A DNA stretch of 64,000 nt from Tamarix chinensis (Eukaryota > Streptophyta > Magnoliopsida > Caryophyllales > Tamaricaceae): positions 65,104,367 through 65,168,366 of the forward strand of contig CM060173.1 of NCBI GenBank assembly GCA_030549775.1. Reading direction: 5' to 3'. Positions 11,452 to 23,849 of the stretch are shown here, one piece after another. The notes below the pieces were generated by a model. That model had not been told where the DNA came from, made no database searches, and saw nothing but the letters and a program-made list of their open reading frames with translations. Each line of letters opens with the position of its first letter. Position 1 is the first letter of the stretch. The position numbers and the translations under genes are program-made.

Positions 11452-14400
11452 CTTGGATTCTCTCCGTGAAATCTTGTCAATTTGGCGTGCAAGAGATAAT
11501 CGTTTTATAACCTCTGGTATGTAAGAGCTTTCAACAGGAAAACGCTGAAAGGTTTCCTACACAAAGAAAGGCAGTAGCATAGCAGTTGCCTACTGAGTGT
11601 GGCAGTGATTTGAAAATAAGCAACAAACTTGCATTGGATGCTTACTAGTTTCAATACTGAATGTTTGATTTTTACATTGTTTCAGGTTTCCATTTTCGAG
11701 GAGAAATCAAACATCAAACAAAAACACAACACTTATTTCATAATTTTATTGTGCACTCTATATATGTTGTTTTACTTTCACGGAAAAGATAGGGGGGAAA
11801 TGTGACACAAATATGGGTTGTTGAAGACAAACCCTCGAAAATGATTTGCACAAAGAGGCAAACTTAAATCTATCATTTGGTGAAATCAATGCCACACTGC
11901 ATCCATCAGCGAAGGCTCTGGCAGTTCTTCCACTTCTATGAACATACACCTAACATACAAGATGAGTTAGTCAAGAAAAATGAGAAAATCAAGGAGCAAC
12001 TGAAACAAATTGGGTACAAAGGGTCGGTACTTCTGCTGAATGTGGGAGTTGATAATGAACCACAGTTCTAACTCCTGGTATGTCAAGCCCTCTGGCAGCA
12101 ATATCAGTAGCTACGAGTACGCCATGCTCATTCTTACGGAACCTATCAATAGCCTGCAGTAGCAGAAAAACATAGGACAGCATCAACTTTGGTGCTGAAA
12201 CTTTACATCTCTGAAGGGCAAAAGGTGGCAAATTATAACAGTTATGTGGTATTTTAGCACTAATTGGGGCAAGCATATTGAGGGAAAAAAAATGAAACAT
12301 TCCAAGTAAGGTGGTCAGCCCTTAAATTGGAAACAAATAATTCAGAATAAAGTCCAAAATCACCAGGCAGTCTGTCAAAATTCATATAAGACTTCCCTTA
12401 TAACGATTAATAATTTATTCAGCTTCAAAATCAGCCTTAAAAGGGGAGGAAAAAAAAGGAGGAATGGGGAAAGTTCATTAATATAATGAAAATCTTATAC
12501 CAAAAAAAAAATGGAAAATTGGCTATGCAGAGTAACAAGTAACATATATAAGTGACAGACCAAAAACAAAAAAATAAAATCAAGGCAACCAACCTTTAAA
12601 CGAGCCCGCTGTTGCATCTGAGAATGAAGGGTTCCGACACTAACACCAAGAATGCGGCAAAGAGATGAAACATGACGTAATGCAGCCACAGAACTGCAGA
12701 AAACTATTATTCGCCCTTGTCCATGGACATGTAATAGATAGTACAAATAGGCGTCTTTATCATCCTCCCTACATCTGCAGCAACATGCACTTCAGTATAA
12801 CACTAGTTGATACGTCAAATGAAAGCAGCATATTAAGGTACAAACTGATTATGAACAGAGCACAAGCATTTTCTTAATGTTAAGAGTGCTAAATAATAAG
12901 GACTACTCAAATTGTTTGACACGAAAATCAATTGCCACTTAATCATTCATTTCTATAAATAAAAAAATAAGATCAGAACATATATCCCAAAATGTCAATA
13001 TACATCAATTCATTTCAATTTTGGTTCATAATCAATTTCCCAAATGGAGCCTAAAAGCTATAGGATGGAAAATAACGACAAATTAGAGCCTCAAAAGTCA
13101 GAAATGTAACGAAAGAAACAAATAATCAAAAACCAGAGATAAATACCAATACACATTAGATTGCAGCAGAAGTAGCTTGACAAAAGATTCCACATACTCA
13201 AGGAAAGACTCAACAAGTTTATTAGCCATAATGGATGCATTAGTCAAATCAACTATTGCAGCATCAGCCCTCATTCCAGCTCTCTCTGACAGAGTCTCTA
13301 TTGAAGTCAAATCATCATTTACTGACTGTTTTGATTTCAAGGATCCACGCTTCAACTTCTTACGGAAATCCGACGTCAGTGCAATTGTTGCAGAGAACAC
13401 AAGCGTTTGTCGCTTCTTTCTTGATAAATTCGATACTGTTGTGCAATTTTGCAAGTCTTGTGGAGGTGCTCCATTGGGACCAGAATTCATCGGAAGCATG
13501 TCAATGATGGAATGCAATTCACGAAAATGTCCATTTTCTATCATCCGATCTGCTTCATCGAGCACAAAGAAAGATAGTGAATGCAACTGCAAATGAAAAC
13601 CCAAAAGCAGTGTCAAGTTGTAGTCAACACTTAGAAGCAGACCTAGAGTCTTGAGTAAGATATTCTTAGGATATGGAAGGCAAGAAAAGAGTGAAACATA
13701 TTCAAGCCAAACCAAACCAGGCCTTTTACTTTGATAGGCAGGACCAGCACAGTACAAAACTGTTAAGACAACATAAGTTAATTGGAAGAAATATGGAACA
13801 TGCAAGGGCCACCAGAAAATATTTCATTAAAGGAGACCAACTGACCAAAGGTCAACTGAGATATACATTGATATGGGCCCAAGTCTCTACTCTGTCTTAT
13901 ACTGCATATAAATCGCGTTCTAGTGCTCGCTCTTGCTCATGTGTAAGAACATGATCCAACAGCCATCACTCATTACTCACATTCTAAGCTTGGTTACTTC
14001 TGCATAGAATTATTTGGTTCTATGTTATAAACCATAATAATGAAATACATTTGCTGCATCAGAGAAAACCCAAATGACAAGCAAAGGGCAGATTGTTCAC
14101 ATTGAATAGATCCAAAAGAGAGAGAAAGAATAAAGAAAATAAGCATGAACAACATAAACAATTGACATAGAACTTTCAAAACTCTAAGAAACTATGTAAG
14201 TCCATGATATGAGCAAAAGTTTTGTTTCCATCCTAAAATCGTGTGGGTCCAGCTTCAAATAGCAATGACACTCAGAGCAGTCAACAATCAATTCTGTCCT
14301 ATATTCCAGCATCATGTGCTACATATTTACCAACATAAAAACACTAAGCCACGAAGCTATTGAAATGAAGACAGATGTGCTTAGAATAGACTTTGGTCAA

Positions 14401-17400
14401 AGGGTGGGCCATGGGTATTGTAACGGTTCTATGGAATCATGCCCTAGGGTTATAATCATGGAAAAAGCATCAACCTATCACCGAAAAATATTGGGTTTTG
14501 GCCTGCCAATATGCAAAATTTCTCATATCGGACAATACCAGATATTTTGACCAATATTGGAAAATATTTACCATATTTTATGTTTAAAAAATAATCAGGA
14601 CAACATCTCTTGATATTTAATGTGATCAAAAATTATCACACCATGACCGCAACTGCAATCGCAACCTTAGTTCTATTGCCTAGTTATAAGATGAAGGGTA
14701 CAAATTATAACCCTAGAGACAAATTTTCTTTACTAGATTTTTTTTTCCCTGCTGTCTCCAATTAGACATCATTTGGTAAATTCGCTGAAATAAAATGCAT
14801 ATTTACTTTAATATGTGTTTATTTGTTTCATAATACTTTACTGTACATTGTGATAAAAAGTAAGGATGGTTTTTAATATCAAAATCAATAATTAATCATA
14901 TAAAGTCATAATATGCAAAAAATCGTGTTAAAAAGGTGATCCCCAGGTTTCTATGTAAAACTTTGTCTATTCCTAATTTACTTCCTTGCTTGAATTGTCA
15001 ACTACTTTGCTTGCTTGTTCAACATATTATAGGAATTTGCATGCCATAGCAGACTACAACACTCAAAATCAATAAAAAATTGTCCATTTGAGTTTTGCGC
15101 CAAAAGTCAACATCACTATACAAGATCTAAATACTAATAGGATGAAGAATGAAAATTGTAAAATTAAAGAAATACCTTTCGTACTGTAAGGCAGGAATAG
15201 AATCATACACACCCACATTAGAATTGCTATTACTATCACAGTCATCAATTCTTATTATAAATTGCAAAGAGTAACAGTTTGCTTGCCTCAACAAGATGGC
15301 TTTCTCCTCCCGACATAAGTTCCCACAACCTTCCGGGAGTCCCAACAATAACCTCAGGCCGTGCTTTCAGTAGCCTCTCCTGCTTTTGGGTTGACATTCC
15401 ACCAACAATAGACACAACACGGATATTGGTACATTTTGCTGCTTCTTTAAGATGATTAGTGACCTGTACAAAAATACATAAATAGCTAATTTAAGACATG
15501 AATAAAGCAGGCAAAATCACAGAGATTAGAATCATTAGATACGGAAAACATATACATCTATCCAAGACTCCAAGTGAAATAGGGAAGTCATCAGGCAGCA
15601 GTAGCATTACTAACAATATGGAACGAGAATATTTACATGGAAGCAACAAGATAACTATGCATGATAGCGATGTTTTAATCAGTGATGGTCCCAGACAAAA
15701 ATCCTTTGAGAGCAAAGAGTTGGCCTGCTTCTGGTTCAAATTGATTAATATATATTTTCATTATTGTTGACAACAATTTATGATATTTGTGAAAACTAAT
15801 ATCTGCAAATACATTGAGTTGATCATTATTTAAAAAATTTAGGATCAGAGGATGACTGCGTAAGAAAATGCAGAATGGAAACAAGCAACTGGAAAAAGAA
15901 AAAATAAAATAAAAATCAAATTCTATGAAAGTAAGTGTCAATGCAATGGAAAAAAATGTTAAATGAAAGATCATGAAAAACTGGCAGCAAGGAAAACAGA
16001 AGAATGTTGGGTAGGGAGTGGACTAGAAAGGAATTATCTGATACTCATCGCTGGGTAGTTTGAATCTCCTAAATCCTAACCATTCTCCGCTGGTAAAACA
16101 ATTAAAAATAACAGCATCTATCAGGAAACAAATGTTATACAAGCCTTTTTACCCTGGCAGCTAATAGCTTCAACAATTTAATTCTTTACTATGCCTCTCT
16201 CACAACAAAATACAGACTAGAGCCACATAAGCAAATAAAACTGGATTACCTGGAGAGCAAGTTCCCTTGTTGGAGTCACTATTAAAGCCCGCAATAAGTG
16301 TCTGGGTGCAATCCTTTCAACTGCATCTCCATCTGCAGAAAACAAACTTGTGGCCTTCTCCTGCTCCTCAAGAAGCCTCTGTAAAATTGGTAAACCAAAA
16401 GCAAGTGTCTTCCCAGATCCAGTCTCTGCAGCACCAATGACATCCTAAGACCAAAGACAAGAAGAAAAGCATTTTAAGTAAAGAAATATCTAGTCCAGAA
16501 ACGTGGACAAATTCAAGATCCTGTACAGACCTTTCCATGATGGGCTGCAGCAGGAATACACGCCTTTTGTATTGGTGTCGGTTCCTTGAAGCCCAGGTAA
16601 TGTATTGATTTCCTCAGCAACGGATGGAGCCTCAGGTCATTCCAGGCATAATATTCAGCTTCATCCACTTCCTCTACATCATCCTCAACTACAGAGATAT
16701 TAACATGGTTAGAAAAGACCAAGCTATAACGGTGGAACTCATGCTCAGTATAGAATATTTTTCAGTTGCCCTTTCACCAGGCTTTTTTTGGGAGAATAGA
16801 AGGAATAGGGGAACTTTTAGATTATACTTCCAGTGAAATGCCAACTTTAAATAGACAAGAGTTGTTACGGTATAAATCCCACCATAAGTTCTATATGTAC
16901 ACAATCTCACCCTAAGCTAACCAAGACTGGTTGAGAAACCATTTTTGACAAACCCACATGGAAACCTACCGCCAATGTAGAGGACAAAGCATCAAAGGGA
17001 AAGGTGGTGTACCCATTCAAGTGCAAGAATAATCACAAATATCATAGGCAAATAGGATACCAAAAGAAAAATAAATTAGCATGTATTTATTTATGTATAC
17101 ATAAATGCAAACATACATACATATACTCCCTCCATCACACTCTATTCACATTTTATGCCTTTTTAAATCATCCCAAAATGTTTGCAAGATTTTTATTTAT
17201 AAAATTTTTTTTTTTTGCTCTCGTTATATGCCCTTACTAATTAAGAATTTGTATACATTCCCAACGAATGAACTCATTAATAACAACAAAAATAAGAATT
17301 ATCATTACAATTAATTGCTATTTTGACAATTTTCTTAAATTTGATGCTTTTCAAAGCCTTGCAAATTCAGTGAAGATGAAGAGCATAAAGAGAGAGAGTG

Positions 17401-19115
17401 TAATTTACTATGGGTCTGCTCATCCGAGAGTTGCACTACCACCTAGCTTCTTTGTGATCTCCAAAAGAGCCAAGTCTTATGACCTATCCCCAATTCTTCT
17501 TGGTTCTAACTCTCCACCTAGTTGTAGTGCCTCATATAGGACCACAGATATACCTCTTTTCATGCATGTATGGTAATATTAGTTAGCAATTAGATCAAGT
17601 CAATATCTAGTTACCTGAGTCTATATCTAGTTATCGTTATCTTTTTATTATTTGCTATTGTCAATTACGCTTATCTTTTGAGTTGTTTGGTTCATATATA
17701 GCCAGCTATGTACTTCAATCAATTTCATAGTTGGATAATAATATAGTGAGGTTTGTGAGAAACCTAAGGCCAGCATAGCCTTGCATAAATTGGCATCAAA
17801 GCTCAAAATTAGTTCCAACCACCAATCCTGGCATTCCCAATACTCTAATATCATCCTTGGGGAAGGAAAAAAAATAAAAAGAAAAAAATAGCCCACCACC
17901 ATCCAAAGCTCTAATACTTCCTTTGGTCAACAAGCCCCACTCCATCATCTCCCACTTATTTAAGCCGCCATGACACAACACACCCTACCTTCGGTTGACA
18001 AGCCCACTCCTTTAGTGGTACATCACTCCTTAAGCACTCACACTTCACTGACTGCCCCTCATCCAAACGAGTACTCCAACCGCCCCCACCCCAACCTTAA
18101 CCCAACATCTGCCAACACTTAGCTATCTAGAGCTTCCCACAATCCAAATTTCCACCCAACCTCATCCACCTCCCTTTTCATTCTCAACTAGATCCACACC
18201 CCTAGATGATCCACCTACATCACACTATGATTTTAATGCCTCACTAATGTAATGAAGACAATGTACTCGGTTAAATAAAATAGATGCTCCTCCCACCTCC
18301 CCTACCCCACCAATTGACCCAAGTTTCCAACATGTTAAAAGGGACTTAGCCTAACGCCCTACACACATCTTAGATACGTAGTAAAAGTGGAAACATATAC
18401 ATAGCAACCATAACAATAGCCGGAAGGGAATCAAAAACCAAACAGACAATTGAACTAACCATCTTGCACCTGGTTGTCTATCACATCCTTCACCTTCTTT
18501 GGCTTTTTCTTTTTCTTCTGGTTCTTATTCTTCTTCTTCACGTCCTTATCTTCCGCCACTCCTTTGTCCTCATCAGCTGTGTTGACAACATTACTATCTC
18601 TACCGTCATCAACGTTTTGCCTCTTTCGCTTCTTCTCTTTGCCAGCCTTTTTTCTCTTGGAATTTCCACTAGGAGGATCAGTAATGCCCAAAGTATATTC
18701 TGTTGCGTCAATCTCTTCCAGTGATAAGAAACCTGCATATGTGCATGATCTATGAATGTTATTAACTAAGTAACATTGTATTAAACTAAACAAATGAACC
18801 CTGAGGGCTTAAGAACAAGACTTGCATAACGATGAACTTAATCCAAATATCAAATAAATATCCGACGAAGAAAAGTGAACCACGCATACAAACAGGTGCT
18901 GAGGGAATCAAAATCATCTTAAGCATGCCATTTCCTACAGTTTCATCTTTTGACTTATTTTCCAGTGAATTATTTAGTGTCATCAGGAAGATAGAAGAGA
19001 TGGGTGAAAACAAACCTCCTTCGGAACCCCCGACAAAAGGGAAAGAATCGTCAATTTTATTCCTCCATGGAAGAGAATCAAGACGCCCTAGTTCTGGCTT
19101 CCTCAACTTGCCCAT
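11452..19115 (-). CDS. RH13: DEAD-box ATP-dependent RNA helicase, MAK5/DDX24/RH13 type (3' end not in window)
   Basis: Ten exons join in frame to 606 codons: 19115-19016, 18732-18460, 16688-16531, 16444-16250, 15463-15287, 13586-13198, 12774-12594, 12153-12031, 11949-11833, 11556-11452. The ATG at 19115 is followed by [17 protein letters not shown]. Residues ~60-120 form a Lys-rich, nucleolar-type basic tail. Core motifs: Q motif GFKEPTPIQ ~157, I AETGSGKT 183-190, Ia PTRELALQ 235-242, Ib TPGR 284-287, II DEAD 311-314, III SAT 366-368, IV IVFCSS ~454, [12 protein letters not shown] ~507, [10 protein letters not shown] 536-543. A ~60-residue insert between III and IV is characteristic of DDX24/Mak5, which act in nucleolar 60S subunit assembly (family knowledge). 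The frame reads into a donor after RRESK at 11452. Family members are roughly 770-860 residues, so the C-terminal tail is missing here. No stop or frameshift is seen; probably functional if the last exon lies beyond the left edge. Confidence 0.93.
13587..15286 (-). other. GC-AG intron of the RH13-type helicase
   Basis: Exon 5 must end after the codons for HLVE because exon 6 resumes the conserved [13 protein letters not shown]. The donor at that point reads GAG|GCAAGC, not GT, while the acceptor is a normal TTTGCAG. This is the known minor GC-AG class processed by the major spliceosome. All other introns that I placed use GT-AG. Confidence 0.85.
17126..17383. mobile_element. Stowaway-type MITE in helicase intron 2
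   Basis: The left end CTCCCTCCATCACACTCTATTC follows TA (17124-17125) and matches the Stowaway CTCCCTCCGTnCC terminus. The interior shows the family layout: CATCCCAAAATGTTTGCAAG on the left and AAAGCCTTGCAAATTCAGTG on the right. The right terminus is decayed (GAAGATGAAGAG before CATA). Length ~258 bp suits Stowaway; Tc1/mariner-type TA duplication. Inserted in the 1.77-kb intron between exons 2 and 3. Confidence 0.75.
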
Positions 19116-19200
19116 TGCAGCCAAATCCAGTCGGCGGCGGAGAAGAGCTTAAAAATCCGACGAATTTGGCGACGAAAAGTCGCTAGAAAAACAAAAAACT

Positions 19201-19275
19201 CCGTGGTTGGACCAGTCGGAACATAGTATTTAAAACCAGACTGACCGAACCTTAGCGGTTGGACCAGTCCGACGG
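19201..19275. promoter_or_regulatory. Repeat-like sequence abutting the helicase 5' UTR
   Basis: Starting about 85 bp upstream of the helicase ATG, GGTTGGACCAGTCNGA occurs twice (about 19205 and 19258), flanking a TTTAAA-containing core. CCGGTT/GGACCAGT-type motifs recur in plant repeats, so the helicase promoter region is probably repeat-derived. No canonical TATA box could be assigned. The element's limits are not determined. Confidence 0.35.
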
Positions 19276-19782
19276 TAAATTAGTAGGTATTACTTATTTT
19301 TAATAATTATTTTTAAATAAAAATTATTTTTATAAATTTATTTTTAAAAATATACTTTTATAAGTAATATATATATTTGTATTTATTTTTATTATATAAG
19401 TGATTAATATCAAAAAATTGCTTATTGTACTTTATTAGTGTTTGGTTTTTATTTTTCAATAAAATTACTTTTTCTTATCCATCTTTAGTTTTTATCTTCT
19501 TATATATATCTTTTAGTAATAATTACTATATAAATTATGTAATATTAAATATTAAAAAGCATATGAAACATTAACAAGTATAAAAGAATACAAAGATATT
19601 ACAAAATACTAAAAATTATAAAATAAAAATTATAAACTTATTAAAAAAATTATGAACAACCACTGAACAAATTTATAAAATTCACAAACATCTAAAACTC
19701 AAATAATGACAATGATCAAAGTTTATATTATGCAATAAAAATTCTTAAATTTATAATAAGTATCATAAAATAAAATAGTTCA
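19276..19782. other. AT-rich flank of the Harbinger relic
   Basis: About 80% A+T with no recognised gene. It probably forms the 3' part of the Harbinger element that starts upstream on the minus strand. Confidence 0.4.
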
Positions 19783-21011
19783 ATGATGTGCATGGTAAAT
19801 ATCATCTACAATCCTACACCGTACCATTTCCATTTCTTTAGCAGCTCTACCCTCTACATGTTGTCCAACATCTCTATTCCTATTGTTTTCTTCATGTATT
19901 TCTCTGCTACAAAACTCATCAAATAATATATCATACATTCCATTTAACCTAATAAAATTGTAGATTGTCATTGTTGTAATGATAATAAATATTTGTTGTT
20001 CCAAACTATAATTCAGCATCTGCTTTAAATGGAAAAACGAGCATTTAAAACACCAAAGGAACGCTCAATGACATTTCACACTAACAAGTGTAAATGGTTG
20101 AATAACTCTTATTTTCCTTGTGGACCACCAACTCTTTGAAAATCGGATAAATGATACCTTGCATCCTTAAACGGTGCAAGATAGCCGGATGTATTGGGAT
20201 AACCTAAATCAACCACATAATATTTACCTGCATAAAATGTAAGTTCATATTATTCAACTATAATATTTTATACTTAACATATAAAATAATGTTCTATTTA
20301 CCTCAAAGAGGATAAGGAAAGTTTTTGTTGGGATCTCAAATATAGTGTTGGAATATTTGAGAATCATGAGCCAACCCCTCCCATCCAGCTTCCACAAATG
20401 TGAACAACATATCAAAAGAACAAACTGCCATAATATTTTGGGAACACACACCTTTATGATTACGATAGGGCATTTGTTCATTCTTTGGAACACAAGCATC
20501 GATATGTGTTCCATCTATTGCTCCTACACAATCTTTAAAATAAGGCCAAAGTCTCGAATCATTCATGATCTCAAGAGAGACCTCATCAAGGCTTCAATGA
20601 GGCCTTATAATCTCACCGGCCATCTTTGATATAGCAATTAAAACATTGTTGAAATATCTACTAATGCTCTCTCAAGAGTGCTGAAATCGATCTTGAACAA
20701 CTCTATTCCTTTCATTGTGATCAACTGTATATAAAAAAAATTTCCACTTGTTCTTCAACGATCACATTATAAGTATGACTTAGCAACCTCCTTGATCTTA
20801 AAAAAGTTGATAACCTTAGAAAAACATCCTTCTTCTTTCTAAATAAATCATGGCATAGCCTATCATGACCATTTAATATACGTTGGACAAACTGGTGACC
20901 TATTTTAGAAAATTCCAAACAAACTTGCTTCTCGATAGATATCTTCCTTCTTTTTCGCAAATGTCGCAGTACAAGTAAAAGTAGTAGTAGTCTTTTTTTT
21001 CGATCACCCAT
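19783..21011 (-). pseudogene. HARBI1-like PIF/Harbinger transposase, degenerate
   Basis: Minus-strand fragments in order match the plant Harbinger DDE nuclease (DDE_Tnp_4): an N-terminal stretch from the ATG at 21011 (FVQRILNGHDRLCHDLFRK), then YFKDCVGAIDGTHIDACVP with the first catalytic Asp, AGWEGLAHDSQIF with the second, VVDLGYPNTSGYLAPFKDAR, and VIERSFGVLNARF with the catalytic Glu. A small intron (about 20232-20302) separates the second and third blocks. It is broken by a frameshift near 20724, a frameshift near 20025 and several in-frame stops, some fitting CGA-to-TGA changes (after FQHYI and before NVIERSFG). Normally it acts with a MYB-like ORF on element ends; here it cannot. Confidence 0.9.
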
Positions 21012-21502
21012 CTATTCAAAATCAAGGCATCACTTGTATTATATGTATATCCAATATATATGTATAAAATTATATACAGCAAACAAAATTTATAATTTTC
21101 ATCGAAGAACATGAATATTTCAAAGCTAATTCAAGAAAATATGATATGCATATGATTGATTGGCCAAAGTCTATGAAATGTAGACTATTCTAAAATACTA
21201 AAAGTCACAAGTCAAGAAAATTACATATGTTCAACATAAACAACATAATTCATACTTTATAGTTTTACAAATAGAAAATAAAAAATTCTAAAAGAAATTA
21301 GTCTTTTACAAAATACCATAATACGTAACATCCTTGATCAATTCTTAGATGGATCTCTTAAAGAATTCAACCAAACATTATGTTTTGGGGGAGGCATATA
21401 CATCTATATGTCTCTGTTATCAGGATCCTTGAAAGCATTAGTATCGAGGATAAATAACTCATCAGAAATTTCATCAGCCATGGCATTTAGAATAGCTAAA
21501 CA

Positions 21503-22320
21503 TTATTTTATAGTCGGGTTTGTTGAGGCTTGAGGTGTTGGCAAGGAAGGATCATCGTTACTCTGAAACGCAGATTCACATAATTGTAGCAACTTATTAT
21601 CAAGTTTTTCTCTAACTGAATCCTTTCTTTTACGAGAACTAGATTGTTGACTCTTAGAACACTTGTTGCTTGACTTTTCCTTTTGGCATATCCCACCATC
21701 TGAATCACTAGAATCACAACCCTCGATCTCAATGACTTTTTGAAATTTAGAAGGACCTGCATTACTTGTTCTTAGCTCTTCATCATCCTTATCAAAGCTT
21801 GGATGAGTCCCTTGAGATGGAGCCCATGAATGTTCTCCGGTTGCATGAGTACAGCCAAAGATTAACCGAAGCTCATCTAAATGGGCAATTGGTTTGTTGC
21901 GAAAGTGTTTACAACTTGGGTTTTGCTACAAAAAAATTAAAATTATTACAAGTTATATATAATAATAATAATAAATAAGTAAAAATATATATAATTATAA
22001 TTTACCTGAATAAATATCTTCCATCTATCCTCCCCACAAGTGATTGCACCTGTTATCGGGTCTCTCTCAAGTCCGGTTTCACTTTCAAGTTTCACCCATG
22101 CTAAGTAATCTTTTATTGTTGAGGTGAAATGATTTTTCACTTGAATTTTTTGGTATCGCACGTTCTCAAGCCTATTAAGACCATCAATAATATTGGACCA
22201 TCCAATCTTGTTGAAACTTAAAGTATGCCTATTGCCTTTCTTAACCTCCTCAACACATAATTGAACAAAAATTTGATGCCTTGATTCTGTCCAATGTGCA
22301 GTATCTGATGAATATGCCAT
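21503..22320 (-). pseudogene. MYB/SANT-like DNA-binding protein of PIF/Harbinger (ORF1 partner)
   Basis: From the ATG at 22320, exon 1 reads through HWTESRHQIFVQLCVEEVKKG, IGWSNIIDGLNR and QVKNHFTSTIKDY to a donor after KIFIQ, giving one trihelix/MYB-like domain. After a short AT-rich intron (about 21927-22005), exon 2 continues with an acidic, Ser-rich tail that includes a basic SSSRKRKD stretch. The frame reaches a TAA at 21503-21505, but family-like sequence (CLAILNAMADEISDELF) follows it, so the stop looks like CAA-to-TAA damage. In Harbinger elements this protein brings the nuclease to DNA and the nucleus. It lies ~0.5 kb upstream of the nuclease on the same strand. Confidence 0.8.
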
Positions 22321-22580
22321 TATATCCTACACATACACTTACATACTATCAATAGAGATATAAATTTAAATATATTATTAATATAATTACAATATACTTA
22401 GAATTAATTGTATTATACTTGCAATTAGAAGCATACATTGTAATTATAAATTTACGAACCTATTTTTTTGATCAAATGACGAAGAAGAATTCTTAAGTCA
22501 TAACAGTACATTAAGAGGTACATGATATCAGAAATTAAAGTTATCTAGGCACCAGTTCACTCTACCATTAGGATCTATGT

Positions 22581-22621
22581 GAGCAGCATTGAAAAATTCT
22601 CTACAATTTTCAATGCTGCTC
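22581..22621. other. Perfect 15-bp stem hairpin
   Basis: GAGCAGCATTGAAAA (22581-22595) is the exact reverse complement of TTTTCAATGCTGCTC (22607-22621), leaving an 11-nt loop. No host gene adjoins it. It could be a small foldback or a chance palindrome. Confidence 0.6.
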
Positions 22622-23003
22622 GGAACTTTACAACAGAAAGTGTCCCATGTTTCCTGATTTCCTACATCCACTATGCTACAAATTTACAACCAGCAGGAAA
22701 CAGATCAATGTTTAGGATCAATGTTTTTGGCACATCATGACTTCTCAACATAATTAGAGTTTACTAGGAGTTTCCTGCCATCTTGATCTTCTTTGGCTAT
22801 GCCTTTTTTGTCTAGTAAGTTAGTTTCAAGACAAGTCATTAGAATACAACAACACCAATCAGAGAGGATTTATGGAATTAGGGCATGTCGACAATTAGAT
22901 AAAGAATTTATGGAACTCGTGCCTAAAGAAGAAACTAAGGTAGAGAGGCATTAACCCAAACACTCACAAGCCTTTATCAGAGATTGAAAATGATGAGGAT
23001 GAA
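22622..23003. other. Spacer, nothing recognised
   Basis: Between the Harbinger relic and the start of LTR unit A. No coding or structural signal was identified. Confidence 0.4.
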
Positions 23004-23841
23004 TGAAATACCCAAAAAATCCTAATTTAAGAATTATGGTAGAATAATGATTTATTAGGAAAATTAAGAAAATAAATTATTTCATTTAATAAAGAGGAAA
23101 TTAATTGAGGAAAATAAAGATAAATGAATAAATAAATTATTTAGAAAATTTTGGACATTTTACTACTTAAAATGGAAGTTAAGGACAATTTATCCAAAAT
23201 AGCCTAATTAATTTAAAAATAAATTGAATTATTATACTTAAAATAATTATTATTAAAATTAAATATCTAAATTAAATATATATATAAATAAAGACCAAAA
23301 CCCCAACCCAACCATTTTATCATTTTTCCTTTACCTTTTTCTTTCTTCCTCCTTTACTTATTTTTCCTTCTTTCCCCATTTTTCTCCCCCCGGTTTAGGC
23401 CAACCCGCGGCCCAAACTCCCCATTCCTTCACCCCCCTCTTGCGGCCCAATCCGCCCAGCCCTCCTTCGTCTCCCGTTCCCAACCGGCCAAACCATCCTC
23501 TTTTTTTTTCTTTTCTTTCTTTCCCCTGGACCAACCGGTCCACCCTGCCCTGTCTTCTTCTTCCCAGCCCCAACCTGCAACGTCAACTCCGCCGGCAGCC
23601 ACCAACCAACGACCGGCCGTCCTCACCTGCCCCTCTCCCTGTCATTTTCTTTCCCTTTTTCGACCCCAACAAGCCCCATAGCTAACCTCCCCACCTGCCC
23701 ATCTCTTTCTTTTTTCTCTCCCCCTCCCCGACCTAACCTGCCATGGCAGGACTGCACCGCTTACCACCGCCGGCCGGTGGTCCTGCCACACCTGCCCCGC
23801 GTGTCTTCTTCTCCCCTTGTCGTTTTCCCCCTCAATTAGCC

Positions 23842-23849
23842 TATAAATA
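23842..23849 (+). promoter_or_regulatory. TATA box of LTR unit A
   Basis: CCTATAAATAACCCC lies 0.84 kb into the unit. The same CTATAAATACCCC-like site occurs in units C and D at a comparable depth, so it is probably the LTR promoter. Transcription would leave a leader of more than 4 kb. Confidence 0.6.

Noticed and set aside
13177..13596. 139-codon plus-strand frame
   Set aside because: Antisense shadow of helicase exon 6, which carries the DEAD and SAT motifs on the minus strand.
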